A DNA stretch of 64,000 nt from CAYMUR01 sp964393615 (GCA_964393615.1 CAYMUR010000006.1:1-64000), one strand, 5' to 3'; shown: positions 47,143-56,929, counted from the first letter of the stretch. Notes: generated by a model from the sequence alone, not told the origin. Made by a program: numbers and translations.

Positions 47143-47184
47143 GACGGCGTCTACTTCGTTACAGACGGCGTCTACTTCGTTACA
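47143..47184. repeat. 21 bp tandem duplication
   Basis: Two perfect copies of GACGGCGTCTACTTCGTTACA just upstream of the lipid kinase start on the opposite strand. It is likely a recent slippage duplication. Confidence 0.92.
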
Positions 47185-47556
47185 AATGAACAGGAACTAC
47201 AGCGGAGACTGCCTTCTGCTTGTGATGTGGATTCGTTGTTCACAGAACCATAACCATAAACAATTTATAGAGTTATGTAAGTGCCAAAGTGGCCGTCCCA
47301 ATTCGGGACAGCCAGAACGAGGAACCCCACTCTGACACTACAAATGGTGGGCAGGTGCGTCAAAGGGAGACAGTCAATCGGTGAATTTGTAGCAGATTGC
47401 GGAAACCAATGTTGGCAACTAGAGTATTGGCCAAGTCGGGATCAAGGAGAATTTTTTTGTCTAAAGTCTTATCGAGACATCAATTAGGTAGAGCAAGGGT
47501 GGACCGAGAGGAAAACTTCTTGGGAATTGGCGCGCTGAATGCTTTCTGTTTCACCC

Positions 47557-47690
47557 AGCAATCGGAGAAAACGATTGCTTTCAAGAAGCTGGCCCGCGGG
47601 GCCTCTGATGACACAACGCCTGATGGTTGCCTTGCCCCTGGCCATCCGGCAAGCCAAAATGTTTTGGCGCGTCAGAGGCCCCCGTTTTTT
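47557..47690 (+). ncRNA. Candidate structured RNA ending in a T6 terminator
   Basis: A perfect 8 bp hairpin (AGCAATCG at 47557-47564, CGATTGCT at 47572-47579) is followed by an 11 bp perfect outer stem, GGGGCCTCTGA (47598-47608) with TCAGAGGCCCC (47672-47682). Inside it CGCC pairs with GGCG and GGTTGCC with GGCAA-CC. T6 follows two bases after the outer stem, as in intrinsic terminators. No plus-strand gene lies upstream, so the terminated transcript would be non-coding. No match with SRP RNA, tmRNA, 6S or RNase P motifs was seen. Confidence 0.45.
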
Positions 47691-48131
47691 GCGCCCACTC
47701 TATGCGGTCGTGCTGCGTTTTCTAGGTTCCGTTTTTGGGTGTATGGGGTAAATGCAGGGAGTGAGTAGTATTTTGGGTGGCAGGTGTCATGTTACCTGAC
47801 CTAAAAATGTTAGTTGGGTGGACGCCGCCTGGGGCATTCCGGCGAGAGTTTGGTATGCTGCGTCTATTGGCAGGTCGGCAAACATACTCACGGTGTTTGT
47901 GGCACGAGCTACCAGTCTCCCAAGTTTGGGTGCAGTGTGATGTTGGCCCGCGGTCTGGGGGCTTGTTTTTTGCAAGGAGGCTGGATGTACGACCCCAGTA
48001 GTTTCCAGCGGTCAAAAATTTTTACGGTGGAGAAAAGGAAGGGTGGAAAAAGTGTATAAAATGTTCGTGAATCCTGCCTTTCCGTTGCCAGTCTGGATGT
48101 TTAGCGGTGCCCTGTTGAGGAAAAGCATCGT

Positions 48132-48188
48132 ATGAATGCTGAAATCTATTTTGACAAAGTGAAAGATGAAAGCCCTTTGCAAGCTTGA
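48132..48188 (+). CDS. Short leader ORF overlapping tdh start
   Basis: Eighteen codons, MNAEIYFDKVKDESPLQA, from ATG 48132 with GAGGAAA eight bases upstream. The frame ends at a TGA 20 bases inside tdh, out of frame with it, so translation of the leader would pass over the tdh start. tdh itself has only a weak ribosome-binding site. Whether the leader is translated is unknown; it may couple or control tdh expression. Confidence 0.4.
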   Translation: MNAEIYFDKVKDESPLQA

Positions 48189-49200
48189 ACCAAAACCCGG
48201 ACTAAGTCTCGTCGACTTGCCGTCACCGCAGCCTGGAATCAACGATGTTCTGATCCGGGTCAAACGGACCGGCATCTGTGGAACGGACCTTCATATCTTT
48301 GAATGGAATGAATGGGCCTGCCGAACGGTGCCCGTACCGATGGTCATTGGTCATGAGTTTGTTGGAGAAATTGTTTCTGTCGGTAGTAATGTTGTCGATT
48401 TTCATCCGGGTGACATGGTGAGTGGAGAAGGGCATGTTGTGTGTGGCCGTTGCCGAAACTGTCTAGCGGGTCGTCGACATTTGTGTGCTGATACACAAGG
48501 TATCGGCGTGAATCGGCCGGGTGCCTTCGCGGAATTGTTGGTTCTTCCGATGACCAATGTGTGGCATCATGATGTGGCCGTACCACTGGATACAGCCGCG
48601 ATTTTCGATCCTTTTGGTAACGCGGTCCATACTGCGCTCTCGTTTCCAGTGTTGGGCGAAGACATACTGATCACGGGTGCAGGACCGATCGGTATCATGG
48701 CGGCGGCTATTGTACGGCATGCAGGTGCCCGCTACGTGGTTGTGACAGATGTTAACGACTATCGGCTTGAACTTGCCAGTAAAATGGGTGCGACGATGAC
48801 GTTGAATGTAAGGCGGCAACGGATCCGGGAAGCCCAGGAATTGTTAGGAATGGCCGAAGGATTTGATGTAGGCCTGGAAATGTCAGGCCACGCCAATGCT
48901 TTTCGGGAAATGCTGGATAATATGTGTCACGGCGGGAAAATAGCCATGTTGGGGATTCCGTCGGACGAGATGTCGATCAATTGGGACCAAGTCATCTTCA
49001 ACATGCTTACGATTAAAGGGGTCTACGGACGTGAGATGTACGAAACGTGGTATAAAATGACGGTCATGTTACAGGGTGGGCTGGACATTCAACCGGTAAT
49101 TACACATCGTTTTCATTACACTCAGTTTGAGCAGGCGTTCCAGTGTATGCAAAGTGGTGAGTGTGGCAAACTGATTCTCGATTGGGAAACAGTAGAATAG
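48166..49200 (+). CDS. tdh: L-threonine 3-dehydrogenase
   Basis: Oxidises threonine to 2-amino-3-ketobutyrate with NAD+; the product is taken by Kbl. 344 residues of the zinc-dependent MDR family. Catalytic zinc ligands are in GICGTDLH (about 38-45) and GHEFVGE (about 62-68); the structural zinc cluster is CGRCRNCLAGRRHLC at about 92-106. The Rossmann motif is at about 170-185 (ITGAGPIGIMAA). The start matches the conserved family N-terminus MKAL. It is followed by kbl after about 60 bp in the usual pair. Confidence 0.95.
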   Translation: MKALCKLEPKPGLSLVDLPSPQPGINDVLIRVKRTGICGTDLHIFEWNEWACRTVPVPMVIGHEFVGEIVSVGSNVVDFHPGDMVSGEGHVVCGRCRNCLAGRRHLCADTQGIGVNRPGAFAELLVLPMTNVWHHDVAVPLDTAAIFDPFGNAVHTALSFPVLGEDILITGAGPIGIMAAAIVRHAGARYVVVTDVNDYRLELASKMGATMTLNVRRQRIREAQELLGMAEGFDVGLEMSGHANAFREMLDNMCHGGKIAMLGIPSDEMSINWDQVIFNMLTIKGVYGREMYETWYKMTVMLQGGLDIQPVITHRFHYTQFEQAFQCMQSGECGKLILDWETVE

Positions 49201-49262
49201 TATCCATTGTTTGGCTTGGATTGCTTTGCCGGATATCGTTCATCTTGGGGAGGAAAAATTGG

Positions 49263-50447
49263 ATGTATGGTGCGATTCAGAAACATCTTTCTCAGCAACT
49301 TGATGAATTACAGGCTGCTGGTTTGTACAAATCCGAACGGATCATCACGACATCTCAGGATTCTCGCATCAGCGTACGTGGCGGAACGTCGGTCCTGAAT
49401 CTATGTGCCAACAACTACCTTGGTCTAGCAAGCCATCCCACGGTGGTTGATGCAGCGCAAAAAGCCTTGGACCAATGGGGTTACGGCTTGTCTTCGGTAC
49501 GGTTTATCTGTGGTACCCAAGAAATACACCGCGAATTGGAAGCAGAAATCAGCCAGTTTCTCGGCACAGAGGATACGATTTTATATTCGTCTTGTTTCGA
49601 TGCGAATGGAGGACTTTTTGAAACCTTATTGACAGCCGATGATGCTGTTATTTCTGATGCACTGAATCATGCCAGTATTATTGATGGAATTCGACTTTGC
49701 AAAGCGCAAAGGTATCGCTATCGCAACAGCGATATGAACGAATTAGAAGCAAAATTGAAAGAATCCCAATCCGCTCGTTTCCGCTGGATTGCCACCGACG
49801 GGGTATTTTCCATGGATGGTTCCATTGCCAATTTGCCAGCAATCTGTGAATTGGCGGAGCAGTATGATGCGATGGTGATGGTTGATGACTCCCACGCGGT
49901 TGGATTTATGGGGGCTCAGGGCCGTGGAACGCACGAATATCATCGGGTGATGGGACGCGTGGACATCATGACGGGTACATTGGGCAAAGCCTTAGGCGGA
50001 GCCAGTGGTGGTTACACGAGTGGACGGCGCGAGGTGGTCGACATGTTGCGTCAACGGTCTCGTCCGTACTTGTTTTCGAATTCGGTGGCACCGGTGGTGG
50101 TGGCGGCCTCGATTGCAGCCGTTCGCATGTTGGGTCAATCGACCGAATTGCGGGACAAGTTGCATGCTAACACGCAGTTGTTCCGTCAGCGATTGGGCCA
50201 ACTTGGGATGGAGATTCTTCGTGGAGAGCATCCTATCGTCCCCATTATGCTGGGAGATGCCGCTTTGGCCACGCGTTTCGCAGACCGGATGCTGGAAAAA
50301 GGGGTCTATGTGATTGGCTTTTCTTATCCAGTCGTTCCACAAGGTACTGCCCGGATCCGCACACAAATTTCCGCAGCACACAGTCCTGAAGATTTGGAGT
50401 TTGCTGTGGAGAAGTTTGCCGAAACAAAACGTGAGTTTGATTTGTAG
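49263..50447 (+). CDS. kbl: Glycine C-acetyltransferase (2-amino-3-ketobutyrate CoA ligase)
   Basis: PLP enzyme of the alpha-oxoamine synthase family that splits 2-amino-3-ketobutyrate with CoA to glycine and acetyl-CoA. 395 residues from the ATG at 49263 (RBS GGGGAGG); the longer frame overlapping tdh is not conserved in kind. NLCANNYLGLASHP at about 46-59, DDSHAVGFMG at about 206-215 and the PLP lysine in TGTLGKALGGASGGY near 240. It works with Tdh in threonine breakdown. Confidence 0.95.
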   Translation: MYGAIQKHLSQQLDELQAAGLYKSERIITTSQDSRISVRGGTSVLNLCANNYLGLASHPTVVDAAQKALDQWGYGLSSVRFICGTQEIHRELEAEISQFLGTEDTILYSSCFDANGGLFETLLTADDAVISDALNHASIIDGIRLCKAQRYRYRNSDMNELEAKLKESQSARFRWIATDGVFSMDGSIANLPAICELAEQYDAMVMVDDSHAVGFMGAQGRGTHEYHRVMGRVDIMTGTLGKALGGASGGYTSGRREVVDMLRQRSRPYLFSNSVAPVVVAASIAAVRMLGQSTELRDKLHANTQLFRQRLGQLGMEILRGEHPIVPIMLGDAALATRFADRMLEKGVYVIGFSYPVVPQGTARIRTQISAAHSPEDLEFAVEKFAETKREFDL

Positions 50448-50723
50448 GGTTGTCCAGGTGTGGTACAGCAATGCGACCAGGATTGACGAAAACCAGCCAG
50501 CCAGCTGTTTTCTGGGAGGTTTGTGTCCCGCTTATTTGTCGCACCGGGATGATTGTCCATTTCATGGGGTATCTATTGACAGGATGAGTTAACGGAGCCT
50601 GCTTGGTAAGTCACCGTTGACAGCGCGCGTTGGCTAGTTGTTCTAACGACGGATCCGGTTGATCTGGTAAAGTGGTGGCTATAGCCGCTGCCTGTAGCAC
50701 TCAATCTTTTCAGTAGTGGAGTC

Positions 50724-53700
50724 ATGACACATCCCCTTCTACGCCAGGTTCGCTCCATCGGTCAACAGGCTCGCCTGTGGATGGTTGGTAGTGTGTTTGC
50801 GTGGACCGTGGGGATGATCGTGACATCTGTATTGCTGGTTGGAGTGTTGGACTACGTGTTCGTCGTCCGGGACATCGGCGTTCGTCTGCTGGGAACGGTT
50901 GCCGTTTTAGTGAGCGCCAGCTTGGCCGTGTGGCGTTTCATGAAGGTGGCATGTCAGGAAAGGTACGACGATGTGACCCTGGCCCGGCGCATTGAGACAC
51001 ATTTGTCTGCGCCCGACGAGCAACTTTCCAGTGCGATCGCTTTTTTGCAGCAGGCGGAAGACGATCGGGCAGCCGGTTCGGTCGAATTGCGGCGGGTGGT
51101 CATCGCTGAAATGACCAGTTGTTGTGCTGATGTTGGTTTGCCACGACTTGTGGATAGGCGTCCCATGGTAGGGGCTGCCGTCTACCTCTGTGTCGTAGTG
51201 ATTCTGATAGGATGCTTCTGGTGGCTGGATGGAAGTGCTCTGGCTCGCGCTGTACAACGCATGGTAATACCCTGGTCAGCGGTCACTTGGAATCGATTGG
51301 AATTGGTGGACGTGCCCATGCGAATTGCTGCAGGCGAGGACTTTCTGGTTCAGGTTGGCGATCTCGACGGACGTCTTCCCACTAAAATTCAAGTGGAATT
51401 CTGGTTGGAAGGTGATGTTGTCGGACAGATACGCCAGGCAAGTATTCAGCCAAAAGGTCGCTTCGCATCGTACCAAATGCCTGCTGTCGACCGGTCTTTC
51501 CGAGTACGTGCCAGTGGAGGTGATGATCATTCCATGCCCTGGCACGAGATCACCGTTGTGGATCCGCCCCAACTTCGAGAGTTAGTGATTACTTTGCATC
51601 CGCCTCCCTATACGGGATGGGCGCCATTTGTGGCAGAGGATCCACTGTTAGCCCTTGTTGGGACAAAGGTGTCATTGTGCGGGTCGGTGACCAAAGAAGT
51701 CTCTTCGGTGGTCGTACATGTGGAGACGCATGAAGAGAAGATAGAATTTTCACCCGTCCTGGCAGAGGATGGCATGCAGTTTGTGATGGAGGGGAATGCG
51801 GCTGGCACGTGGACCGTCGACAAATCCGCATTTGTCGATATTGACTTGCATGGCCGGAATGGTTTTTTCAGCCGTTCCGCACCTCGCCAGGAGATTCGTG
51901 CTATCGTCCACCGGGCCCCAGAGGTGTTGCTGAAGCAGCCCGCTGGTCAGCAATTTGTGACTCCACGAGCACAACTCCCGTTGGAGATTTCCGTGACGGA
52001 ACAAATTTGCGTGGAACAAGTCCAGATTCGGCTGCGGCGTCTTGGCACAGCGACCGATTCTGAAACAAGCATCGAAATCTATACTCGTCCCGAACATGAG
52101 ATCCCCTCGGTACCGGAGGGTTGGGCAAGCGATGATCCGATGACCAGGACTTACCGGGCGGAACTGGATTTGACGGCATTGTCACCGCTTCCGCCGGGAA
52201 CGCGGTTGGAGATTCGGGCGTTGGCTGCGAATGGTCAACCACTGGTGGGACAAAGCGAATCGCGCCAGCTGCTGGTTGTTTCAGATGAGGAGTTGCTTGA
52301 TCGTCTTGTCGGTTCGCAGCGTAGCGTTTTGCACCAACTTGCAGAGATGCTCGACCAGCAGCGTCAGGCACGACTGCGAACGGCCACCCTGGGCATCGGC
52401 TTGCAAGAGCGAGGCCGAATGCGGCCGGCAGACGAAAACGAATTACAAAATGCCGAATATGTTCAGCACCAGGTACGGCTTTACTTGCGAGAAAACAAAG
52501 ACAGTGTGTTGCCACGGCTCGAGCGTATACTCGACCAATTGGAGCAAAATCGCCTGCAAAGTACTGACTTGCAACAGACTGTGCAGCGACTCTATGACGA
52601 GCTTGACAATTTGGATCGGGATGGATTGACCACGTTGGATCAGGAATTTGTGGTTTTGAGGCGCGCCGCGCGTGACCTGCGTTTCGGCCTGGAACTGTCG
52701 CTAGATCACCCCACGGCAAGTGCTGCTGGGACGGGATCCCTGGAAGACGTCAGGAACAAACTGCACGGCATTGGCGATTCCCAGGATTTGGTCATTGAGC
52801 GACTGGAGAGTTTACGTCGTGAATTTAACCAATGGGATAGTTATCATTCCTTGGTCGGCGAGTTTGTGAAAATGCGGCAGCAACAGGATTCCTTGTTACA
52901 ACGCACAAAAAAATATCGCCTGGATACGATTTCGGATCCTTTGCCGGAGACGGAACAGCGAGCCATGCTGGGGTCATTGCTGCACGAGCAGTTTGAAATG
53001 GGGCGTTGTTTTGACGAGATTCAGAGGCGAATGGGGGATATGCGGGACGCGTTGTTAGAAAAGGATGCCATCGCTGCAGAAACAGTTGGTGACGCATTAT
53101 ATCGTGGTGTACGGCTAGGTGTACGCCGTAAAATGCAGCAAGCCCGTGAAGCGATTAAAAATACTCAAGTGGGACGTGCCGCTGGGACGCAGGCTCAACT
53201 CGTTGATGATCTACAAGAAATCATCGATGTATTAACGCATCGTGACCAAGGGCGGTCGGAACGGCGTCAGGTACAGCTAAAAGCTGCCGCAAAAGAATTG
53301 GAAGCACTCATTGTTCGCCTGAAAGAACCACGGGCTGTGCTGGAGTCAGCGAATGTGGAAAGTCGTTCTGCTGAGGCGGGATCATTGGAGGATGCGGCCA
53401 AAGCATTGGATGGGTTACGCAAGTTGGCACAACAGCTTGCGGGCCAGTTGGCGAGGTTGCAAGCTAGTCGGGCTGCGAGGGAAGTAGAGCATGCCGCAGC
53501 GAATTTAGGCCATTCGGCCGAGGCTGCGTCCCAGGGCAATGTGAACCAAGCACGGCCGCCGGCAGGTCAGGCTGAAACGGAGCTGGCAGCCGCCCGGCAC
53601 CGGATTCAGCAGACGCTTCGTCAGGTGCAACGGTCCCTGGTTCGAGAGCAACTTGTGCAGTTGGAGCAACAATTGCTAGGTTGGATCGCTCGCCAAAAAA

Positions 53701-54293
53701 TGGCCGCCGAGGAAATTGTTCGCCTGCATGAACTGCAAATAGGGCAGGGGGCTCCGATCCCGGATCAACCGGGGCGTTTGCACCGTGTCACGGTCGACGA
53801 ATCGACGCTGGCAGAAGAAATTCAACAGCTTGCGGCGAAAATAAAACAAATGGCCATTGTTCGGCATGCGCTGCTTCGTGTCGCTGGGCAGATGCAACAC
53901 GTTGTCGGTCGCCTCGAAGAAAACGAAACAGACCAGGCGACACAATTCAGTGCGCGGGCCGCGCAGGCTGGGTTGGTTCGTTTGCAAAAAGTACTTGGGG
54001 AAGAAACTCACCAAAAACGACAAACAGAAGCTGCAGCAACGTCTGGGTCGAGTGGCAGTCGCCCGTCTGCGGTCAATTCTCCTATCCATTTGGCTGAGCT
54101 TAAGCTGTTGAGAGCGTTGCAAGAGGATTTGTGGCAGCGGACAGAAAAGATGGAAAGAGAACGTACCGCGTCAAAACCACTCAGCGACGCGCAACAACGT
54201 GATCTGCGGCAGTTGGCTGAGGAGCAGAAGCAACTATCAGAATGGACGCTCCAGATGCTGGGCGTCCAGGAATCCAAGGTCGAAAGCGAGTGA
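50724..54293 (+). CDS. Giant DUF4175-like membrane/coiled-coil protein
   Basis: 1,189 residues. Two hydrophobic helices near the N-terminus (WTVGMIVTSVLLVGVLDYVF and ILIGCFWWLDG region) anchor it, a layout similar to DUF4175. A beta-rich region follows (about 190-500: VDPPQLRELVITLHPPPY and similar). The remaining 650 residues are highly charged Gln/Arg/Glu coiled coil. RBS GTGGAG precedes the ATG. The TMTC-like gene begins 40 bp after the stop, so the two form an operon. Function unknown; an envelope or cell-shape role is plausible. Confidence 0.75.
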   Translation: MTHPLLRQVRSIGQQARLWMVGSVFAWTVGMIVTSVLLVGVLDYVFVVRDIGVRLLGTVAVLVSASLAVWRFMKVACQERYDDVTLARRIETHLSAPDEQLSSAIAFLQQAEDDRAAGSVELRRVVIAEMTSCCADVGLPRLVDRRPMVGAAVYLCVVVILIGCFWWLDGSALARAVQRMVIPWSAVTWNRLELVDVPMRIAAGEDFLVQVGDLDGRLPTKIQVEFWLEGDVVGQIRQASIQPKGRFASYQMPAVDRSFRVRASGGDDHSMPWHEITVVDPPQLRELVITLHPPPYTGWAPFVAEDPLLALVGTKVSLCGSVTKEVSSVVVHVETHEEKIEFSPVLAEDGMQFVMEGNAAGTWTVDKSAFVDIDLHGRNGFFSRSAPRQEIRAIVHRAPEVLLKQPAGQQFVTPRAQLPLEISVTEQICVEQVQIRLRRLGTATDSETSIEIYTRPEHEIPSVPEGWASDDPMTRTYRAELDLTALSPLPPGTRLEIRALAANGQPLVGQSESRQLLVVSDEELLDRLVGSQRSVLHQLAEMLDQQRQARLRTATLGIGLQERGRMRPADENELQNAEYVQHQVRLYLRENKDSVLPRLERILDQLEQNRLQSTDLQQTVQRLYDELDNLDRDGLTTLDQEFVVLRRAARDLRFGLELSLDHPTASAAGTGSLEDVRNKLHGIGDSQDLVIERLESLRREFNQWDSYHSLVGEFVKMRQQQDSLLQRTKKYRLDTISDPLPETEQRAMLGSLLHEQFEMGRCFDEIQRRMGDMRDALLEKDAIAAETVGDALYRGVRLGVRRKMQQAREAIKNTQVGRAAGTQAQLVDDLQEIIDVLTHRDQGRSERRQVQLKAAAKELEALIVRLKEPRAVLESANVESRSAEAGSLEDAAKALDGLRKLAQQLAGQLARLQASRAAREVEHAAANLGHSAEAASQGNVNQARPPAGQAETELAAARHRIQQTLRQVQRSLVREQLVQLEQQLLGWIARQKMAAEEIVRLHELQIGQGAPIPDQPGRLHRVTVDESTLAEEIQQLAAKIKQMAIVRHALLRVAGQMQHVVGRLEENETDQATQFSARAAQAGLVRLQKVLGEETHQKRQTEAAATSGSSGSRPSAVNSPIHLAELKLLRALQEDLWQRTEKMERERTASKPLSDAQQRDLRQLAEEQKQLSEWTLQMLGVQESKVESE

Positions 54294-54333
54294 GCATTGG
54301 CACATGTTTTGTGAGGAGGAAGTCACTAGTAGG

Positions 54334-56802
54334 ATGCGCTATTGCATCGTCTTGCTGTTGTTGCTCGGCGTGACCTGGGGAGTCTATGCGCCAGTCACTC
54401 GGTTTGAATTTGTCGCTTTTGATGACGACGGTTATGTGTATGAAAACGATCGCGTCCAGCAAGGTTTGTCGTTGTTTACATTTCGATGGGCTTTTGTTTC
54501 GTGTGAAATGTCAAACTGGCACCCGGTGACTTGGATGTCGCACGCGTTGGATTGCCAATGGTATGGAACGGACCACCCTGGCCGACATCACCGGACGAAT
54601 CTATGGCTGCACGTTGCCAACACGCTGTTGCTGGTTTTGTTGTTGTGGTACATGACGGGTGAGTTTTGGCCGACGATGTTTGTAGCTGCCTTGTTTGCGT
54701 TACATCCTTTGCATGTCGAATCGGTTGCCTGGGTCTCTGAACGCAAGGATGTTCTAAGTACTCTGTTTTGGTTGCTGAGTATCGGAGCTTATGCGTTCTA
54801 TGTGCGTCATGCGAAATGGCAGTGGTATCTATGTTCTGCCCTCTTGTTGACTTTCGGATTGATGGCCAAGCCGATGCTGGTGACGGCTCCCTGCGTGTTG
54901 TTGTTATTGGACTATTGGCCACTAGGACGATTCAATGCGGAAATATGGCGGGATCCGGAAAGTCAAGGTCCTGGCCGAGCTGGAAACAAAGGTAATACAG
55001 GCCACCGTGTTTTCGCGTGGCGCGGGCTATGGCGATCTCCTGTATTAAGACTTGCGGTTGAGAAACTACCGTTGTTCGTGATTGTGGCTGTTTCGTCGAT
55101 TGTGACCTATGTGGTGCAGAAAGCGGGCGGAGCGGTGACCGCAGCGCCGTGGTCTCAACGTCTGGAAACGGTGTTGACCGCGTATGTGCGGTACCTTGGC
55201 AAGATGGTTTATCCGGAAAATCTTTCGCCACTTTATCCTGTCCATCCTGGGATGTGGCAAACTTGGCAACTGGTTGGCAGCGCGGGTTTGCTGCTGGGAC
55301 TCAGTGGCGCCGTGTGGTGGTTGCGTGAGCGGAAATATTTGTTGGTTGGTTGGCTTTGGTTTCTCGGTTTACTGGTACCTGTGATCGGATTCGTGTCGAT
55401 TGGTGACCATTCGCTGGCTGATCGGTACACGTATTTACCGATGACTGGGTGTGCGATCATGGCTGCCTGGGGAGGGGCGGACATATATCGACACGTCCAT
55501 GCTTTTCGTGGTCCGGTGGTTGGCTTGGCGCTGGTAGTCGTCGGATTGTGTCTCTGGCGAACACCCTTGGAACTAGCAAAATGGAAAGACAGCGTTACAT
55601 TGTTTACGCATGCGATTGCGGTGACCGAGCGCAACTACGTGATGCACAATAATCTGGGTGCGGTGCTGGTTGGTCAGGGAGAGCAGGAACAGGCCTTGAG
55701 CCATTATCGTTCGTGTTTGGCAATTCGTGATGACTATGGTCGTGCCCACAATAATCTTGCCGTCCTCTATCAGCAGCAAGAAGACCATGACAAGGCATTT
55801 CACCATTTTCGGGAAGCGTTACGGGTTGGGCACCACACGCCACAGGTGTACAACAACCTGGGAATTGTTTTGCAAGGCCAGACGCGATGGCAAGACGCGT
55901 TGGTCTGTTTTCAAAAGGCCTTGGAAAAAGAACCCGACAACATCCAGTCGCTTTGCAATCTTGGGAACGCCTGCCGGGAATTGAAACGGTTCGAGGAAGC
56001 GGAGAAATATTACCAGAAATCACTGGAACGCAGGCCAAAAAATGTTGCGGCGCTCCACGGAATGGGCCTGTTACGGCAAGCCCAGGGGCGATTTCAGGAA
56101 GCGGCGCGAGAATTCCAAATGGCACTCCAATCAGATCAGGACTTGGCCTTGACGCACAGCAACCTGGGGATTGTTTTCTCGAAATTAGAGCAGTTTGATT
56201 TGGCGCGCGCTCAATATGACAGTGCATTACGGATCGAACCAGAAAACGTCGGCGCTCATTATAATCTAGGTAATCTATTGGTGAAGCAGCAACAGTTCCA
56301 AGCAGCGATCCGTCATTATCGCCTGGCTTTGAAGTACGATCCTGGTTTCCAGGTGGTGCACAACAACCTGGCCATTGTGTTGAATCGTGTGGGAGAAACG
56401 ACTGCTGCAGTCGAACAGCTTCGGCTGGCGTTGCAAGCAACTCCCGAATCGGTTGATCTACACAGTAATCTTGGAGTTCTCCTGCATCAGCAACGCCAAT
56501 TTAAAGAGGCGGTGCGTCATTTGAGCCGCGCACTGCAAATAGATCCTGCGTGTGCCACCGCCCACTACAATCTGGGAAACTCATTACGGGCGAGTGGGGC
56601 CGTGGACAAAGCGATTGAATCTTATGAAAAAGCGATTCGGTTACGACTTCGTTCAGCGGATCTGTACAATAATCTGGGCATAGCCTTGCGTGCACGAGAC
56701 CAGGTAAAAGCTGCGCTGCAGCAGTTTCAGATTGCTTTGGAAATAGATCCCAATCATGGAAATGCGAGTCAAAACCTAAGGCAGTTGCAGGAACAGCATT
56801 AG
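54334..56802 (+). CDS. TMTC-like membrane protein with TPR repeats
   Basis: About 822 residues from ATG 54334, which has GGAGGA upstream; longer frames overlap the preceding gene. The first 430 residues hold about ten transmembrane helices in the manner of dolichyl-phosphate-mannose glycosyltransferase-like proteins, including HPLHVESVAWVSERKD, the segment shared with TMTC/DUF1736 proteins. Then comes a C-terminal array of about ten tetratricopeptide repeats (for example YNNLGIVLQGQTRWQDALVC). O-glycosylation is only an inference. Confidence 0.82.
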   Translation: MRYCIVLLLLLGVTWGVYAPVTRFEFVAFDDDGYVYENDRVQQGLSLFTFRWAFVSCEMSNWHPVTWMSHALDCQWYGTDHPGRHHRTNLWLHVANTLLLVLLLWYMTGEFWPTMFVAALFALHPLHVESVAWVSERKDVLSTLFWLLSIGAYAFYVRHAKWQWYLCSALLLTFGLMAKPMLVTAPCVLLLLDYWPLGRFNAEIWRDPESQGPGRAGNKGNTGHRVFAWRGLWRSPVLRLAVEKLPLFVIVAVSSIVTYVVQKAGGAVTAAPWSQRLETVLTAYVRYLGKMVYPENLSPLYPVHPGMWQTWQLVGSAGLLLGLSGAVWWLRERKYLLVGWLWFLGLLVPVIGFVSIGDHSLADRYTYLPMTGCAIMAAWGGADIYRHVHAFRGPVVGLALVVVGLCLWRTPLELAKWKDSVTLFTHAIAVTERNYVMHNNLGAVLVGQGEQEQALSHYRSCLAIRDDYGRAHNNLAVLYQQQEDHDKAFHHFREALRVGHHTPQVYNNLGIVLQGQTRWQDALVCFQKALEKEPDNIQSLCNLGNACRELKRFEEAEKYYQKSLERRPKNVAALHGMGLLRQAQGRFQEAAREFQMALQSDQDLALTHSNLGIVFSKLEQFDLARAQYDSALRIEPENVGAHYNLGNLLVKQQQFQAAIRHYRLALKYDPGFQVVHNNLAIVLNRVGETTAAVEQLRLALQATPESVDLHSNLGVLLHQQRQFKEAVRHLSRALQIDPACATAHYNLGNSLRASGAVDKAIESYEKAIRLRLRSADLYNNLGIALRARDQVKAALQQFQIALEIDPNHGNASQNLRQLQEQH

Positions 56803-56929
56803 TGATATTTTTCCAACAGCGAAGCATCTGCCGGCAAGGGTAGTAGGAAGAGCCTTGGTTTCGCCACAAGCTGGCTCGTGGGTGTGTCTGGTCAAGATTT
56901 CAGGGGATAGAGAGGCTGGCGGACAGTCG

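Larger units (their letters stand above)
47127..48165. other. 1 kb divergent gap with RNA-like structures
   Basis: 1,039 bp without a supported protein gene. It contains a two-copy 21 bp repeat, a hairpin series ending in a T6 run (candidate RNA below), a 24-codon frame with GGAGG at about 47985-48059 of doubtful reality, and a short leader frame overlapping tdh. Confidence 0.55.

Noticed and set aside
47285..47700. Possible RNase P RNA, tmRNA or SRP RNA in the gap before tdh
   Set aside because: The conserved core motifs of these RNAs are not present, so only an unclassified structured RNA is proposed.
47985..48059. 24-codon frame with GGAGG before the ATG upstream of tdh
   Set aside because: The RBS is good but the product is short, basic and without features; chance cannot be excluded, so it is not listed as a gene.
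51901..52719. 272-codon minus-strand frame
   Set aside because: It is opposite the giant DUF4175-like gene and shows no domain or start signal.
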